From Seminavis robusta (taxonomy: Eukaryota > Bacillariophyta > Bacillariophyceae > Naviculales > Naviculaceae), in the NCBI GenBank assembly GCA_903772945.1, contig CAICTM010000168.1, positions 38,058 to 102,057 on the forward strand: a stretch of DNA of 64,000 nt, written 5' to 3'. Below the pieces are notes generated by a model. The model was not told where the DNA came from and made no database searches. It worked only from the letters and a program-made list of their open reading frames with translations. This document shows, piece by piece, positions 26,301 through 35,821 of this stretch. Within the stretch, counting starts at the first letter, position 1. Every line of letters begins with the position of its first letter. Both the position numbers and the translations under genes were made by a program.

Positions 26301-28491
26301 TGGCAAATTCGTCGAGCAGATTGCATCGAACCCTTTCAACAGGGATCCCACTCTCTAGTAGTGCCAATAGGCCAGCGAGTAGCAGACTTAAGCGGCATTT
26401 GGCAGCAATGACCTCTCGTAGCACCGCTTCAAAACGCTGAGCATAGACTTCTTCTGAGAAGTTGGCTGCGCAGATTCCAAACAGCTGAAAGTCCAGCTTT
26501 GCAAGGGCCTGTGTCTGCTTTTGAACGGAGATTGAACTGGTGTGAATGACCATCCAGCGAAGGACATCTGACATAAGGAACTTCTCCATTGATATGCCAC
26601 CGTTGACCTCCTCCTCCTCTCCCATGCCGCAAACTTGGAGAATCGCGATCATCACATGATAAGCATCCACGGTTGGAACATCCCCTGATCGAGTTTGATA
26701 CGCCGCGAGCACTTTGCGGAACTTTTCTTGAAGGATCGAGGACAGGCGTTTTCGATCGGAGGCCGTTGTTTCGGCTTTGGGTGGCATCCTTAGTTCTTGT
26801 ACAAGGACAGCCAGGGCCGCGTATCCTTCTGCTTCTAAGATGCAAGGCCGCAGCTGTTCCTGCCAAAACCAATCGCTGATTGTATAAACCGCACATGTGG
26901 GTCGATCGTAGCATGCGATTTCCAATTGTCGCAGTTCGGCAGCCATAGCCTTTCCCAGCTGCAGTTGGGCTTGCCGCACTGGCCCCGACTTGGGTGGCAG
27001 CTCTGTTTCCAAAAAGTTTTTCAAGCACCCAAGCCACAACTCGGCAAGATCCTTGGAACGAGGATGGTTGTTCTGCTCCTCTTCACTGTTCTTTTTCAAG
27101 AGAAAGAAGGCAGCCGATTCGGAAACGGTCCGTGCAATGGCAATTTGATCTCCCAGTCGAATGGCGTGCTCTTTTCCTTTCCAGACTGCTGTCAGTATTT
27201 CCACCTGATCTGGAAGCATGGCCAAGAGTGGTAACACAGTGGGTCCCCATTGCGCGGCAGAGGCTCCATAGCAAGATTTTTTGAATATTTTGATCAGGTG
27301 CTTTGTGACCGTGGCAGCATTGAGGCCAGGACTATTGCCTGGGCGTTTGTTGTGCGCCGCCAGGAAGGCCAGTAGTGCTTCCAGAAGTGATGTCATGTTT
27401 CCTGGTTCCTTTTCCGACGCCAGTGCTTGTGGAAGGGTTTGGGAGAATCCATTCCCACCAGGGGGGTCTAGGATAATTGCAGTGGCATTTTGACAAGAGG
27501 TGCTCAGGAGTGCGTAGGTCCGGTTCCGCAAGGACGATTTGGGGCTAGACAGAGTTTTCCACAGTACAGGACTGGGTTGTGTGGTCAGTCTCTGGCATAA
27601 CTCGTCATTATCTTGATCCCCAATCAGTCCATGCTGTTGGATCCAAACCTGAAGACCACTCAGCGCTGTCCCGACAACCCGTTCAAATGTTTCCTCTAGA
27701 AGATCTTTCTGATTCTCACTGAGCTCCCCACTGGTAGTATTGCTACCATTTCCTTTTCCTCCTTTGCCACCGCCCTTGCTATTTGCAGAGCTGTTGCTGT
27801 TGGCGCTCTTTAGAGAGGTGGCAAAGAGATCTTCTTGCATTTTGCTGGCTCTTCCATACGACAATATCCGTTCCACATAGTCCCAAATCCCAGCTTGCAT
27901 GTCTGTTATTGTGTAGGCTTTTGTGTTGCTGTTGTCGTCGTTTTCCTCCTCGGCTTCTTCTACGACGACATATTTGTTGGCCACAGCTCTTACTTCGGCA
28001 GCTGGATCACCATGGCAGCAGTACATCATTCCCAGAACCTGTTGATTGTTTTGCTTGGCAAGCGTCGAGAACGCCTTGGGCAATCTTGCAGCTGCCAGTG
28101 CCAATACAACCAATGCTTCAGCCCGCACGGTAGACGACGAGTCATAGGTCAGTTTGGAATGGTACAAGAACAGAAAATGAGCCAATGCGTCAACTTGCTG
28201 CTTTTTGGGAATATCATCCTGTCGAAAGAAATCTTGCAATTCCTGCAAAGCCTTGGTGCGAGTTGTCGTATCCTTCTTCAACAGACGAGTAAATAACAGT
28301 GCCAGAGCTTCGTCTTTCCCCGTGTAAATAGGAGACCATCTCAACGATGCTCCTCCTTGAGGCTTGTTGGAAGACAAAGATGCTGGCTGTGAATTGCTGC
28401 TGGTGGCAGTGTCAGCAAACGCCCCAAACCCAAGAAACTCCGTCTTTGTTCCCTGAGTTTTGTTTAACCTGGTTTTTCGCTTCTCCTTCAT
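23305..28491 (-). CDS. LTN1: Listerin E3 ubiquitin ligase of ribosome quality control
   Basis: Listerin binds 60S subunits blocked with peptidyl-tRNA and ubiquitinates the stalled chain, with NEMF/Rqc2, before p97 extraction. The 1728-residue product is close to human Listerin (1766) and is intronless. The N-terminus carries the conserved KTEFLGFGAFA segment near residue 15, then a long run of HEAT-like helices (for example LLKKDTTTRTKALQELQDFF near 70-90, ASLVLFRTVEALPTLSRKWW near the end). The extreme C-terminus is a RING: CPVCYSVLHL, CTTCSNRFHTQCLTEWFKRS, TQCVICQQPW, with the expected C-C-C-C-H-C-C-C ligands. The RWD region precedes it (IQDEIKLKVMIRLPSFFPL, TLGVSAKRWKLWSLQITMML). It converges with the J-protein gene; 111 bp separate the stops. 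Identification is secure from both ends of the protein. Confidence 0.95.
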   Translation of the reverse strand: MKEKRKTRLNKTQGTKTEFLGFGAFADTATSSNSQPASLSSNKPQGGASLRWSPIYTGKDEALALLFTRLLKKDTTTRTKALQELQDFFRQDDIPKKQQVDALAHFLFLYHSKLTYDSSSTVRAEALVVLALAAARLPKAFSTLAKQNNQQVLGMMYCCHGDPAAEVRAVANKYVVVEEAEEENDDNSNTKAYTITDMQAGIWDYVERILSYGRASKMQEDLFATSLKSANSNSSANSKGGGKGGKGNGSNTTSGELSENQKDLLEETFERVVGTALSGLQVWIQQHGLIGDQDNDELCQRLTTQPSPVLWKTLSSPKSSLRNRTYALLSTSCQNATAIILDPPGGNGFSQTLPQALASEKEPGNMTSLLEALLAFLAAHNKRPGNSPGLNAATVTKHLIKIFKKSCYGASAAQWGPTVLPLLAMLPDQVEILTAVWKGKEHAIRLGDQIAIARTVSESAAFFLLKKNSEEEQNNHPRSKDLAELWLGCLKNFLETELPPKSGPVRQAQLQLGKAMAAELRQLEIACYDRPTCAVYTISDWFWQEQLRPCILEAEGYAALAVLVQELRMPPKAETTASDRKRLSSILQEKFRKVLAAYQTRSGDVPTVDAYHVMIAILQVCGMGEEEEVNGGISMEKFLMSDVLRWMVIHTSSISVQKQTQALAKLDFQLFGICAANFSEEVYAQRFEAVLREVIAAKCRLSLLLAGLLALLESGIPVERVRCNLLDEFAIQVVKDAMEIGESHEEEKDNEVKSFLQTCAGLKGTPALVRQSVLQAWVDEACPSSGSDDAPVVANTVPGPILETLLVLSSNASSLQADEIHRIALRSWCQGGHEWDELAVELLLNDANHLSTVIAKSSTILRSALVAKASKARESNAQKDVELWSDMARRLMRFGKQEKGAMSLLELVALGDISLWQSSMSRDFLFCCLMNIFSEILTAERLELLQSCGAQNDTPFVVQLLMSLSEASVGGAGSIRAAQRKDHCAQLLAVLGGKTSLRRKTLESWLIAATSELRAFLQAQDLSGVRKAVALASQLCDLMVDRVKPRDVFNPEEDDAEDASEEFDRERIAKMIVPALNKESFSSTPWRSCAAELASVVFFQCGVGSERGIGSLHYDMFQLLQGSVGRLRALLSDHGDTTVETVVQELMLLSLSCGLGLNTPEADWNSQLMTFDAEQITASVLEYHGAHTSGETVSELDRAVFSWLITSDGALGNNSELRDRALVCLYNGAISILGSGDSNGSDMDTLLALRGIQIALVASRKYDSNVANLGVQTVMRVMEGFSLKWEHSIKQHGIIGQDFDENCHPISGIRPAWRSLSRFPDIVSSMVTRDQDLLTATCSEFADTFVEALTAEDKRWQAFRLLEALARSTQVLGDPTPNEATSRRLAQWTETMDTEEKDELEEDVETTSELLPHRLMTEIESWSDEEYSDSVHHEVIIGRMLAWLACLSFIDAFVRKDPSYRPSLCSYIDKSGAVDSILNLILLHTGVGTDRSGKASSDVDLDALIRNEAMVNKMELASLVLFRTVEALPTLSRKWWESECPKVYTGPIRDYIEAHIAPVILRSELERLKYATIKNVFGTMTVTGSVTTREITAIYIQDEIKLKVMIRLPSFFPLRNAEVDCSQTLGVSAKRWKLWSLQITMMLNNQGGTLQEALMLWKENVDKEFDGVEPCPVCYSVLHLKSHKLPELECTTCSNRFHTQCLTEWFKRSGKTQCVICQQPWAGTRVKK

Positions 28492-30987
28492 GATTCTTGG
28501 CTCTGTTTGTTTGGCTTGTTCTCTGCTCCTTGATTGATTGACTGACTCAATATATATAACTACCGGTACCAGCTAGAGCCAGCTAGTGGTGTGATACCTT
28601 TCAAATAATGGTTGGCAAGAGAGGGCTTTTCCTTTGGCAGGAGTCGAGCCGTTTGACACTGGTATTACTGGTGTGTCTGCTTGTCTGTTTCCGAAGGGAG
28701 CCGAACAATCTTCGTCTCCTAGCCAGTCTTTCCCACGGCTCCTTGTGAGGGTTTGATATATTTGGTTTTGTGGACATGTGGACGTCTGGAACGAGCGTCG
28801 AGGACGATCGACCAGGCGAGGAAAACACACGAGCGAGAAAGATCGTTTTAGAAGCAAAATAGTAAGCCGGCGAAGCTGTTTGTAACTAAAGTCTGCAAAA
28901 CCCGACTCTCTCAGGGCAGAGTTGCTCGATGTCCAGGCCCCATTCATTGGTTGCAGCAAATGATGCATAGATACGGCACATGTATGAAAGGATATATATG
29001 AAAAGGCGATGTCAGGGTGCATGAAATAGCATCCAACATTGAGGAAACCTAAGCCTGTGTGAAGGAACTGAGCATGATTGCGGTTCCTGTCTGGACGGTA
29101 GACCAACTCAAGACTGCTTTCACAAGGAAAGACACGTCTGCGGCTATTGACAGGAAGTCAAACAACAAACTGAAATCAATTTTCCATCGGGCACCCAGAT
29201 TCATTTGCAAAATGGTGAAGGTACAGCCTCCTTCTAGCAGGTGGACATGGTTCATCCTACGTCTATGAATGTAAAGGAGTGCTGACTTGCCGAGAGCTAT
29301 TCCTGGGGGTGTGCGTGTAGTCACATTTTTGCTTGGCTTGTTCTAAATCTACGGTATGCTCACACAGCTTCACCACATGCCTCTACAGGATACTGTCCTT
29401 CTCTGCGCCTTCACCAACCGGAGAGTGTCTTTTGCGTTTGAGCCCCTGCGGTTTGAAGAAGGAAGTTTTCTCTACCATAGTGAAAATCACTTGGTGCAGG
29501 ACCTAGTTCCACAGTATTGCAAAAATGATGGCTTCGGTTTTAGGAGGCTGATTGTGGCTTGCACCTTGCACCATCTCCCTGCTTCCCTCGCTCCTTTATT
29601 TAGGCACACTCTGGGCAACCATATCCACAGAGCAACCCGGTACAAGTGAAAGATGAACCAAAGTAGCCTTCCAGGCCAAGGTGTGACCCATGCAGGTTCC
29701 ATTGAGATTCCAAAGGGCATCAGGAGTTGTCCCAGAAAGCAGTGGATTCGCCTCAAAACTCAAGGATTGAAGAGATTGCTGTAGCCGTTACAATACTTGT
29801 GGAATGGTTCCAGACAAGGAGCAACTGGCGTGGCTCCATCGGCCCACTGCCCACAAGAGCAGAGCCATACTGGTGGTAGCATGGGGTGGGATGCACCGAT
29901 GCTGCCTGGGAATGATCGGGTACCAGGTACGGTACTGTACTGTAGTCTCCGACATTGACAAACATCTTCGCTTCTTCTTCGCTTCGGCAGATCGGAAGAA
30001 CTCCGGATCCTCTTGCGGGCTTGTGAGCGCTGGAAGCAGAACCCTCGGGACCCGTGAAGATTTCTTCCATCATCGAAGACAGCAGTACCATACTGTACCA
30101 GACACTGAATGACGAAGAAGATGCTGGATCTGCCTCCACAGGTCCTCACCGGTGGAGGGAGCAACAAGTACAAAAGCCCAATAAGATAAAAAGAAAGGAT
30201 TGACTACATACATGTACTGTAACTCGAGTAGCTATTGGATACTACACAAAGCATCTATTGCTTGTTGGCGTTCGTCATCTGGAAGGGCTCATCCATGCGT
30301 ATGCTTGTACGATACTGCTTGAGATGGCGCCGATTGATCTTATTAGCTAGTCAACCTTCAAGTAGGTGTACCGGTAAATACACAGGGCTGCTTGTTGGGC
30401 ACTACTTTGGGCAATTGCTATCTTGCTTGTAGGTACCGGTACTGTAGCAAGCTTTCCAATCACCCCGGCACGTCAAAAGTCCCAAGCCGACAATAAAGCA
30501 CGAGACTGTCGTCCTGGCTGGGAAACACAAGGATCAATCATGCACCCACCAGCTACCTACGGGTACGGTACTAGTAGGCAACATGGTACCCTCGCAAAGA
30601 ATGAGGAGGCCGCTACAGTACTAGTTTCTATATTGCCAGGCAATCATCTTTCTGCCACTACGGGTAGTCCATCTCGTCTCACCTCGCTCAGTTGTGTGGT
30701 GGCAACGACTGGCCGAATGAATGAAGGGCTCCACTTCGGCTTGGGTACGAGCTCGCTAGCTAGCTGTCATCGCTTGTTGCAAGTTGGTGTGGTTATGAAA
30801 AACGATATATTATTGCGAGCAGTACATAGGACTGCCCGCACGAATACGTACGTGTAGTTCGTTTGATGTATGCGGATTGCTGTCTTGTTTCGTTACAACC
30901 ATTCCTCCGCCATGAAATTCATGTATCAACCAGTCCTCGGTTCGCTTGCGGCCTGGCCATCTTTGAGCTCGGATTGTTGCAAACGAC
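28492..30987. other. Large intergenic stretch; no supported gene
   Basis: A 2.5-kb gap upstream of Listerin and downstream of the mitochondrial-type protein. Short open frames occur on both strands (the longest 177 codons at 28573-29106) but lack domains, codon regularity or neighbours that would support them. GTAC, CCGG and CTAG palindromes cluster near 28560, 29918-29945, 30355-30380, 30430-30450 and 30560-30590. No RNA gene was recognised. Confidence 0.5.
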
Positions 30988-32046
30988 CTAACAGCTGCTT
31001 TCGCTGGTCATGACTCTCGTCGAGGTATCAAAATTTGCTTCAAAAGTGAACGAGACATCATGTGACTGTCTGAGGTAATCGCTGCTGTTGGGGTTGGTAG
31101 CTCCCTGCATACGTATCAAAATCTTTCCAATCTTGCTTGAATTTGATGTTTCTTCATCTTCTTCTTGATTGGATTGTGGCGTAACCCATTCCACCACTGG
31201 CAAAACTTCTCCATTCTGATTGGGCAACAGCGTCAGTGGCAATTTGTTGTGTCTAGAGATGGATATTTTCCATTGCAGGTCCCCGGGCATGACACTAGTT
31301 CCCTCGCAAAACGGTGTCATGCTACCTAGATGTGAGACCATGCGCTTCATGACGGCCGTGTAAAGATTGACATCGTCGTCCCACTCGAGAGGCCAAAGCG
31401 TCCTCCACGAAGCCCCCTCCGTTGTAAAGACAGACAAACTGCCCTGAGAGCTGGAATCCACCCATAGTTCCAGCGCGTTCTTTTCCTCTAACCACCGATC
31501 GGCGACCGTGACGAGATGTTGCAGTAATTGGTTGGGGACGCCATGTCGCTTCAAAATGTACATCTTCTTGGCCCTCTGGAAACGACCTTCTACGAGTTCT
31601 TGACGAATAGTGTTCTTCAGTTCGTTCTTGGCCTTGTACAAACGAATCGCCGCGTCACTGCCATGAAGGGAAGTTCCCACCTTACGCGTGAAGAGGGTCT
31701 TGTTCAACAGGGGCGCCACGTCCAATTCCGGAAGCGTCTGAGGAGACATCATCAAAAAGGTCGAACCGACAAAGACTCCGTCCTTGCTAATGCTCGTTGG
31801 CTGGAAACCTGCTTTCAGAATAGGGGGCGCCTTGACACGTTGTTTTCGAGGAAGGGAATACCGAAACGATGCCATGGATTCAGATGTACAGCAGTCGTCG
31901 CCGATTAAAGAAGAGTTCGCGTTTCCGTTGATGGTCGCGGCAAAACCTGTTGTATCGTTGCTGCTGCTAGATATCATACGAACCAGGGGTCTCCTCCAGG
32001 CAACCTGCCGACGACATATCATTCCCGAGGCTGTGTTCATCATCAT
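30988..32046 (-). CDS. Unknown protein, probable mitochondrial precursor
   Basis: The 352-residue product is not recognised. Its N-terminus (MMMNTASGMICRRQVAWRRPLVRMISSSS) is rich in Arg and Ser, without acids, and fits a mitochondrial presequence. The middle part is well ordered: SDAAIRLYKAKNELKNTIRQELVEGRFQRAKKMYILKRHGVP is helical and basic, followed by NQLLQHLVTVADRWLEEKNALELWVD. A beta-rich C-terminal half ends with an acidic Glu-rich loop (EEDEETSNSS). Codon use is even over its whole length and there is no competing frame, so it is likely real. The first of three consecutive ATGs is used as the start. The C-terminus ends FEANFDTSTRVMTSESSC. Confidence 0.7.
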   Translation of the reverse strand: MMMNTASGMICRRQVAWRRPLVRMISSSSNDTTGFAATINGNANSSLIGDDCCTSESMASFRYSLPRKQRVKAPPILKAGFQPTSISKDGVFVGSTFLMMSPQTLPELDVAPLLNKTLFTRKVGTSLHGSDAAIRLYKAKNELKNTIRQELVEGRFQRAKKMYILKRHGVPNQLLQHLVTVADRWLEEKNALELWVDSSSQGSLSVFTTEGASWRTLWPLEWDDDVNLYTAVMKRMVSHLGSMTPFCEGTSVMPGDLQWKISISRHNKLPLTLLPNQNGEVLPVVEWVTPQSNQEEDEETSNSSKIGKILIRMQGATNPNSSDYLRQSHDVSFTFEANFDTSTRVMTSESSC

Positions 32047-33134
32047 CTTGGTTTCCTATGGGTTGTTTGTATGTTGTTTTGGAACACGTAAAGTGCAGTG
32101 GGTGTGTTGTCAGCGAAATGTTTTTTTTTCTGTGAGAAAGGATTGTTGCATGGTCGTGTCAGCATCAAAACTAGTCAATACCGTACGTCTGATTGATTCA
32201 CAAGTATAATAATAAATCCGATTTTTCACTGGAAATTGGATCAAAATACTAAAAGAAAAAAGTTTGAAATTATTAATGTTGACCTGTAGGCACCGGCGCG
32301 GTACTGGTAGGGCATGTTCTGATGAAAATCAATTATTGAAACAATCAGTTTCTACACAAATTTCCCCGATCAAACCAACCATCGGTACGGTAAACCCCAG
32401 TATCAAAAGGGCCTGACACGGAGTGTTCTCTACGCGATGCAACCCCAAGAGCTTCCGCAATTGCAGTTGTGGAACGCTTTTCAGCAGCAGCCAGCGAGGA
32501 CTGGAGGCAAACAGATGCGTCTTGCAAGGTGCGTGCGAAAGTGCCACGCATTCTCATTGGTCAACGTCAACTCCGAGGACTTTCGGAGTCACGAGGTGCA
32601 CGTCATCGCCAAATCAATTTGGCGGTTGAGGACCTGTTTCAGTAAAATTTACACAAATCCAGTCAGTTTCTGTTAAAAATCGTAGTAAGTGACAATCATC
32701 CTCACTTTTTTCGCAACGTTTCACAAAACATCAAACACTTGCGCTCGTTGTGTCAAGTGTCAAGTGTCAAGTCCACTTACTTGTTTGTGTCAAGGCCACT
32801 TTGTGGGGCTATTAAGCACGACATCAGCCAGTTGATCGTTGTTGACATGTTGCTGGCTGCTCCGAGGTTTTAGGGACTGTCGTTGTCAGTTTCCCTTTAC
32901 CGTAGCCAAACGATAAACATCGTGGGAAGGGATAACCGAGGCGACACGTTCTTACTTTGTCTTCCTAAAAGAAAACCGAGCACAAACTGGGATCAGAGAG
33001 CGAAGGAATTGAAAACACAACGACCAAGAGCTTCAAACATTTATTTGCGTTGCGGACTATGAAGATGGAATGATCGAATCAAGCAGAGATGAACAGCTAA
33101 AAGTACATAGTGCTAGAAACTTAGTTCGCTTATA
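32047..33134. other. Intergenic, upstream of the 5S rRNA gene
   Basis: AT-rich (32200-32280) and otherwise ordinary sequence between the minus-strand unknown gene and the 5S gene. A short tandem of tcaagtg units (three copies, then a partial) lies at about 32754-32775. Open frames of 70-80 codons near 32340-32680 overlap on both strands and none is supportable. Confidence 0.5.
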
Positions 33135-33250
33135 GGAACGACCATACCACGATGACAGCACCGCTTCCCGTCTGCTCAGCGAAGTTAAGCATCGTCGGGC
33201 CAGGTTAGTACTACGGTGGGGGACCACGTTGGAATCCCTGGCGTTGTTCT
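33135..33250 (+). rRNA. 5S ribosomal RNA
   Basis: The sequence has the standard 5S signature: gaacgaccataccac at the 5' end, then ccgtctgctcagcgaagttaagc (loop B/C and A box), atcgtcgggccaggttagta (loop E/IE and C box) and tggggga-ccacgttggaatccctggcgttgttc at the 3' end. Helix I pairs GAACGAC (33136-33142) with GTTGTTC (33243-33249), with one G-U pair. Length is about 115-118 nt. RNA polymerase III would read the internal A and C boxes. The ends are given to within one or two bases. No other rRNA gene is in the window, so it is a dispersed copy. Confidence 0.93.
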
Positions 33251-33255
33251 TTTTT
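33250..33255 (+). terminator. RNA polymerase III terminator of the 5S gene
   Basis: A run of six T residues follows directly after the 3' strand of helix I, the usual stop signal for RNA polymerase III. It supports the 5S gene being intact. Confidence 0.8.
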
Positions 33256-33870
33256 GATGGTTTTGGCATTGTGGAGAGTTGATTTATCCGTGTGGACTGT
33301 CGAAACTTCGTTGCTATGCCACCAACCTTCCTGTCTGAAGTAGAGGGCACCAAACTTCGATTGATTCGATTAGCTGCAGGCGCCGTTGTAACTCAAAAAA
33401 TACCCAGCACGGAACCTGCCCAAGATTCCAAGGAGAAGGGAAGGGGGAGGAAGCTGGCGTCAGTTGCTTCCTCTAGAGATCAATACAATGCGTTGTTGCA
33501 TGTTTCCTTAGAGCTAATAAGAGCAAGATGTCTAATGAGTAACTTGCCATCTGGTCACGATGGATGCTGGTATCCAAGTCTAGCTACTAGTACCAGCTAG
33601 TAGCTATTTTATTATTAGCTAGATTGACCTGGCTACCGGACCTACGGTATGCATAGTAACTAGCTAAAGTGGGTACTAGTACATCAAAGTCAATGACCCT
33701 TGCCTTATCGATGCATTATTATTGCTGTTCCAACTGTTCCGACGTTCCGAATGTCATCAGGCCCGAGGATCACTTCGAGGGCAGTCAACGCCACCGTCAC
33801 ACCCACCTCACCCGTTGAGCCCATTCACATATTTGTTCTCTCATCTATTGTATTTACTCGACACATCACC
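33256..33870. other. Intergenic, upstream of the ankyrin-like gene
   Basis: Contains CTAG and GTAC palindrome clusters at about 33580-33690. An open frame continues upstream of the chosen start of the ankyrin-like gene to 33700 but uses a non-ATG codon first and a compositionally different stretch, so it is treated as leader. No other feature was seen. Confidence 0.45.
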
Positions 33871-35340
33871 ATGAAGTTCAATTGCTGTGGCGGTAGCGAT
33901 TACTTTTTGTATTCGTCTCCCCGTCGAAGCTTGATAATCGATTTGGACGGCGCCATGATAATTCCTCAATACAAGTATGTCCCTCGAGCGGCTTGTCGCA
34001 TGCTGTGTTGCGCATGGGAACGTCGTTGGGAGGAATTAGTCCGACGGTGTGAAGTCAAACCCGATGAAGCCTTTGCCAAGACGGAGCATTCGGGTCGAAC
34101 TGCCTTGCATTTGGCCACCTTTAACGAAGGATGTCCTCTCGACGTGGCCGTGGCGCTACTCAAGGCCAATCGACATGCCATTTTGGTAGAAGACCGAAAC
34201 AGTTATACGCCTCTGCATAATCTCGGATTGTTCCGTGGAGGCGATGAACTCATGTCGTTGTTTTGTGACACGGCCATCATGGTAGAACAAGAATTGCAGG
34301 GACGAGGCAAGCTACCCACGCCCTCCAGAACATCGCCCTTGTATTTGGCCGCCAAACGCGATGCCCCCACCACCACATTGCGATTACTCTTGCAAACACG
34401 ACCTCGATCTCAATGGATTGCTCCCTTTACAGGCGGAGAATCCTACTGGGATCCTCAACAAACACTCGACAAATTCTCGTCTCCCTTGGAGATTCTCATG
34501 AGAGGACGATCCGCCTGTTTTGTGGGCTTGTCCACAGAAACCAAACAACAAATGAAAGACATGGTACAGAGAAACTTTTCATTGAATCAAGAGGATGATA
34601 CTACCAATACTACATGTACTACTCCAACCAACAACGACAACAACAATCAATCGTTGATGACAGATACATGTTCTGAGATTTCGATAGACCAGCATGACCA
34701 AAATGCCATTACTATTTGGGAAAAGTGTTTCTTGTTGCTACAGGAAAATTTCAGAACCATTATTACTACAACAAACACCAAGTGTACCGAAATGGAAAAG
34801 GATGCATCAGAAGACACCACAAGAATACCCAAGCCAACAACTCCAAGTCTTGTTCATACAGTGGCCAGTCTAAAGGTGCCCATGCCAATCCTACTACAAT
34901 TAGCCATGGAACTGTTTCCCGAGCAACTTTGGCTACGTGATGATACTGGTAATTACCCATTGGTTCATGTGCTAGAGAGCAATCATCCCTATGCCACAAA
35001 ACAGTTGATACACATTCTCCTGGAATGCAAGAACAAAGCAGAAACAACCGAAAGCAAACATACTACCAATATAACGACAACCACGAGCCGAACGAGCAGC
35101 CATCCTCCACCAGTATTGTACATTCAAGAATGTCTACAATCCGCACTAGAAATTGGATTGACATGGGACGGTGGAATGAAGGATATTGTCATGGCCAACA
35201 GTGAGGTATTATCCCTACCGTATCCTCAAAGCAGACTCGTTCCGGCTTTTTTGGCAGCGGCACAGGATGCCGCACTGGACACAATCTACTTTTTGTTGCA
35301 TGCCGAGCCTCAAGTGGTGGTGGTTTCACCATCATCATAG
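33871..35340 (+). CDS. Ankyrin-repeat-like protein
   Basis: The ATG at 33871 (catcaccATGaag) gives 489 residues starting MKFNCCGGSDYFLYSSPRRS. Ankyrin-type segments are visible early: HSGRTALHLATFNEGCPLDV, VEDRNSYTPLHNLGLFRGG and TSPLYLAAKRDAPTTTLRLL, and again late: DDTGNYPLVHVLESNHPY and VPAFLAAAQDAALDTIYFLL. The regular 33-residue spacing breaks down in the middle, where a Thr/Asn-rich low-complexity block (about 235-275) interrupts. Two cysteines follow the start methionine closely (CC at 5-6) and could be lipidated or metal-binding, but there is no Gly-2 for myristoylation. The likely role is protein binding; no partner is suggested. Proteins of this layout are common in diatoms and mostly uncharacterised. 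No intron. Confidence 0.75.
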   Translation: MKFNCCGGSDYFLYSSPRRSLIIDLDGAMIIPQYKYVPRAACRMLCCAWERRWEELVRRCEVKPDEAFAKTEHSGRTALHLATFNEGCPLDVAVALLKANRHAILVEDRNSYTPLHNLGLFRGGDELMSLFCDTAIMVEQELQGRGKLPTPSRTSPLYLAAKRDAPTTTLRLLLQTRPRSQWIAPFTGGESYWDPQQTLDKFSSPLEILMRGRSACFVGLSTETKQQMKDMVQRNFSLNQEDDTTNTTCTTPTNNDNNNQSLMTDTCSEISIDQHDQNAITIWEKCFLLLQENFRTIITTTNTKCTEMEKDASEDTTRIPKPTTPSLVHTVASLKVPMPILLQLAMELFPEQLWLRDDTGNYPLVHVLESNHPYATKQLIHILLECKNKAETTESKHTTNITTTTSRTSSHPPPVLYIQECLQSALEIGLTWDGGMKDIVMANSEVLSLPYPQSRLVPAFLAAAQDAALDTIYFLLHAEPQVVVVSPSS

Positions 35341-35821
35341 CCAAAGGTTATTGACAGGAAATGGAGCGGATGGGCTGAGCTAGCTAGCAAAGAACGTGGC
35401 TCGTGTGATTGAGGTATTGGTTACTGGAAGAATGGCACAACGACACAGCGAAAAGTGCCGTGTTGACGAAGGCCATCGTTTTGAGTGGAGCACATCCTTT
35501 GGTTTCGTCCTTAGTTGACGTACCGGTGGTATGGTCAGCGATGCAAATGAATGATGGTCTGCGGTTGAGAGGTATTAGACGTGCTACACAGTAATAGAAA
35601 TATATCCTAACTGAAATATCCTGCCTGTTGTTCCCGCTTCGGTTGTTGTTCTTGGTTTGGTTGTTCTTTAGTAGGCTTGAGGGTTTGTGCGCTGGATGTC
35701 ATCAATACCAGCCTTGCCGCCTTGGATCCAAAAGATCTTGGATCTTTCGTCGAAGTCCACGTCTAATTTTCCAAGACCTCCGTCGCTGCCATTATAATAT
35801 TCCAAGTCCGCCCTTTTGACG
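35341..35821. other. Intergenic, upstream of serine dehydratase
   Basis: Joins the ankyrin-like 3' end to the serine dehydratase start on the same strand. A 61-codon frame at 35409-35594 is too short and has no homology signal. No repeat array or RNA gene was seen. Confidence 0.4.

Noticed and set aside
28573-29106. 177-codon minus-strand frame upstream of Listerin
   Set aside because: No domain, targeting signal or composition that marks it as coding; several other frames of similar length overlap.
35409-35594. 61-codon frame after the ankyrin-like gene
   Set aside because: Considered as an extra exon of the ankyrin-like gene, but no splice sites link it and it has no ankyrin pattern.
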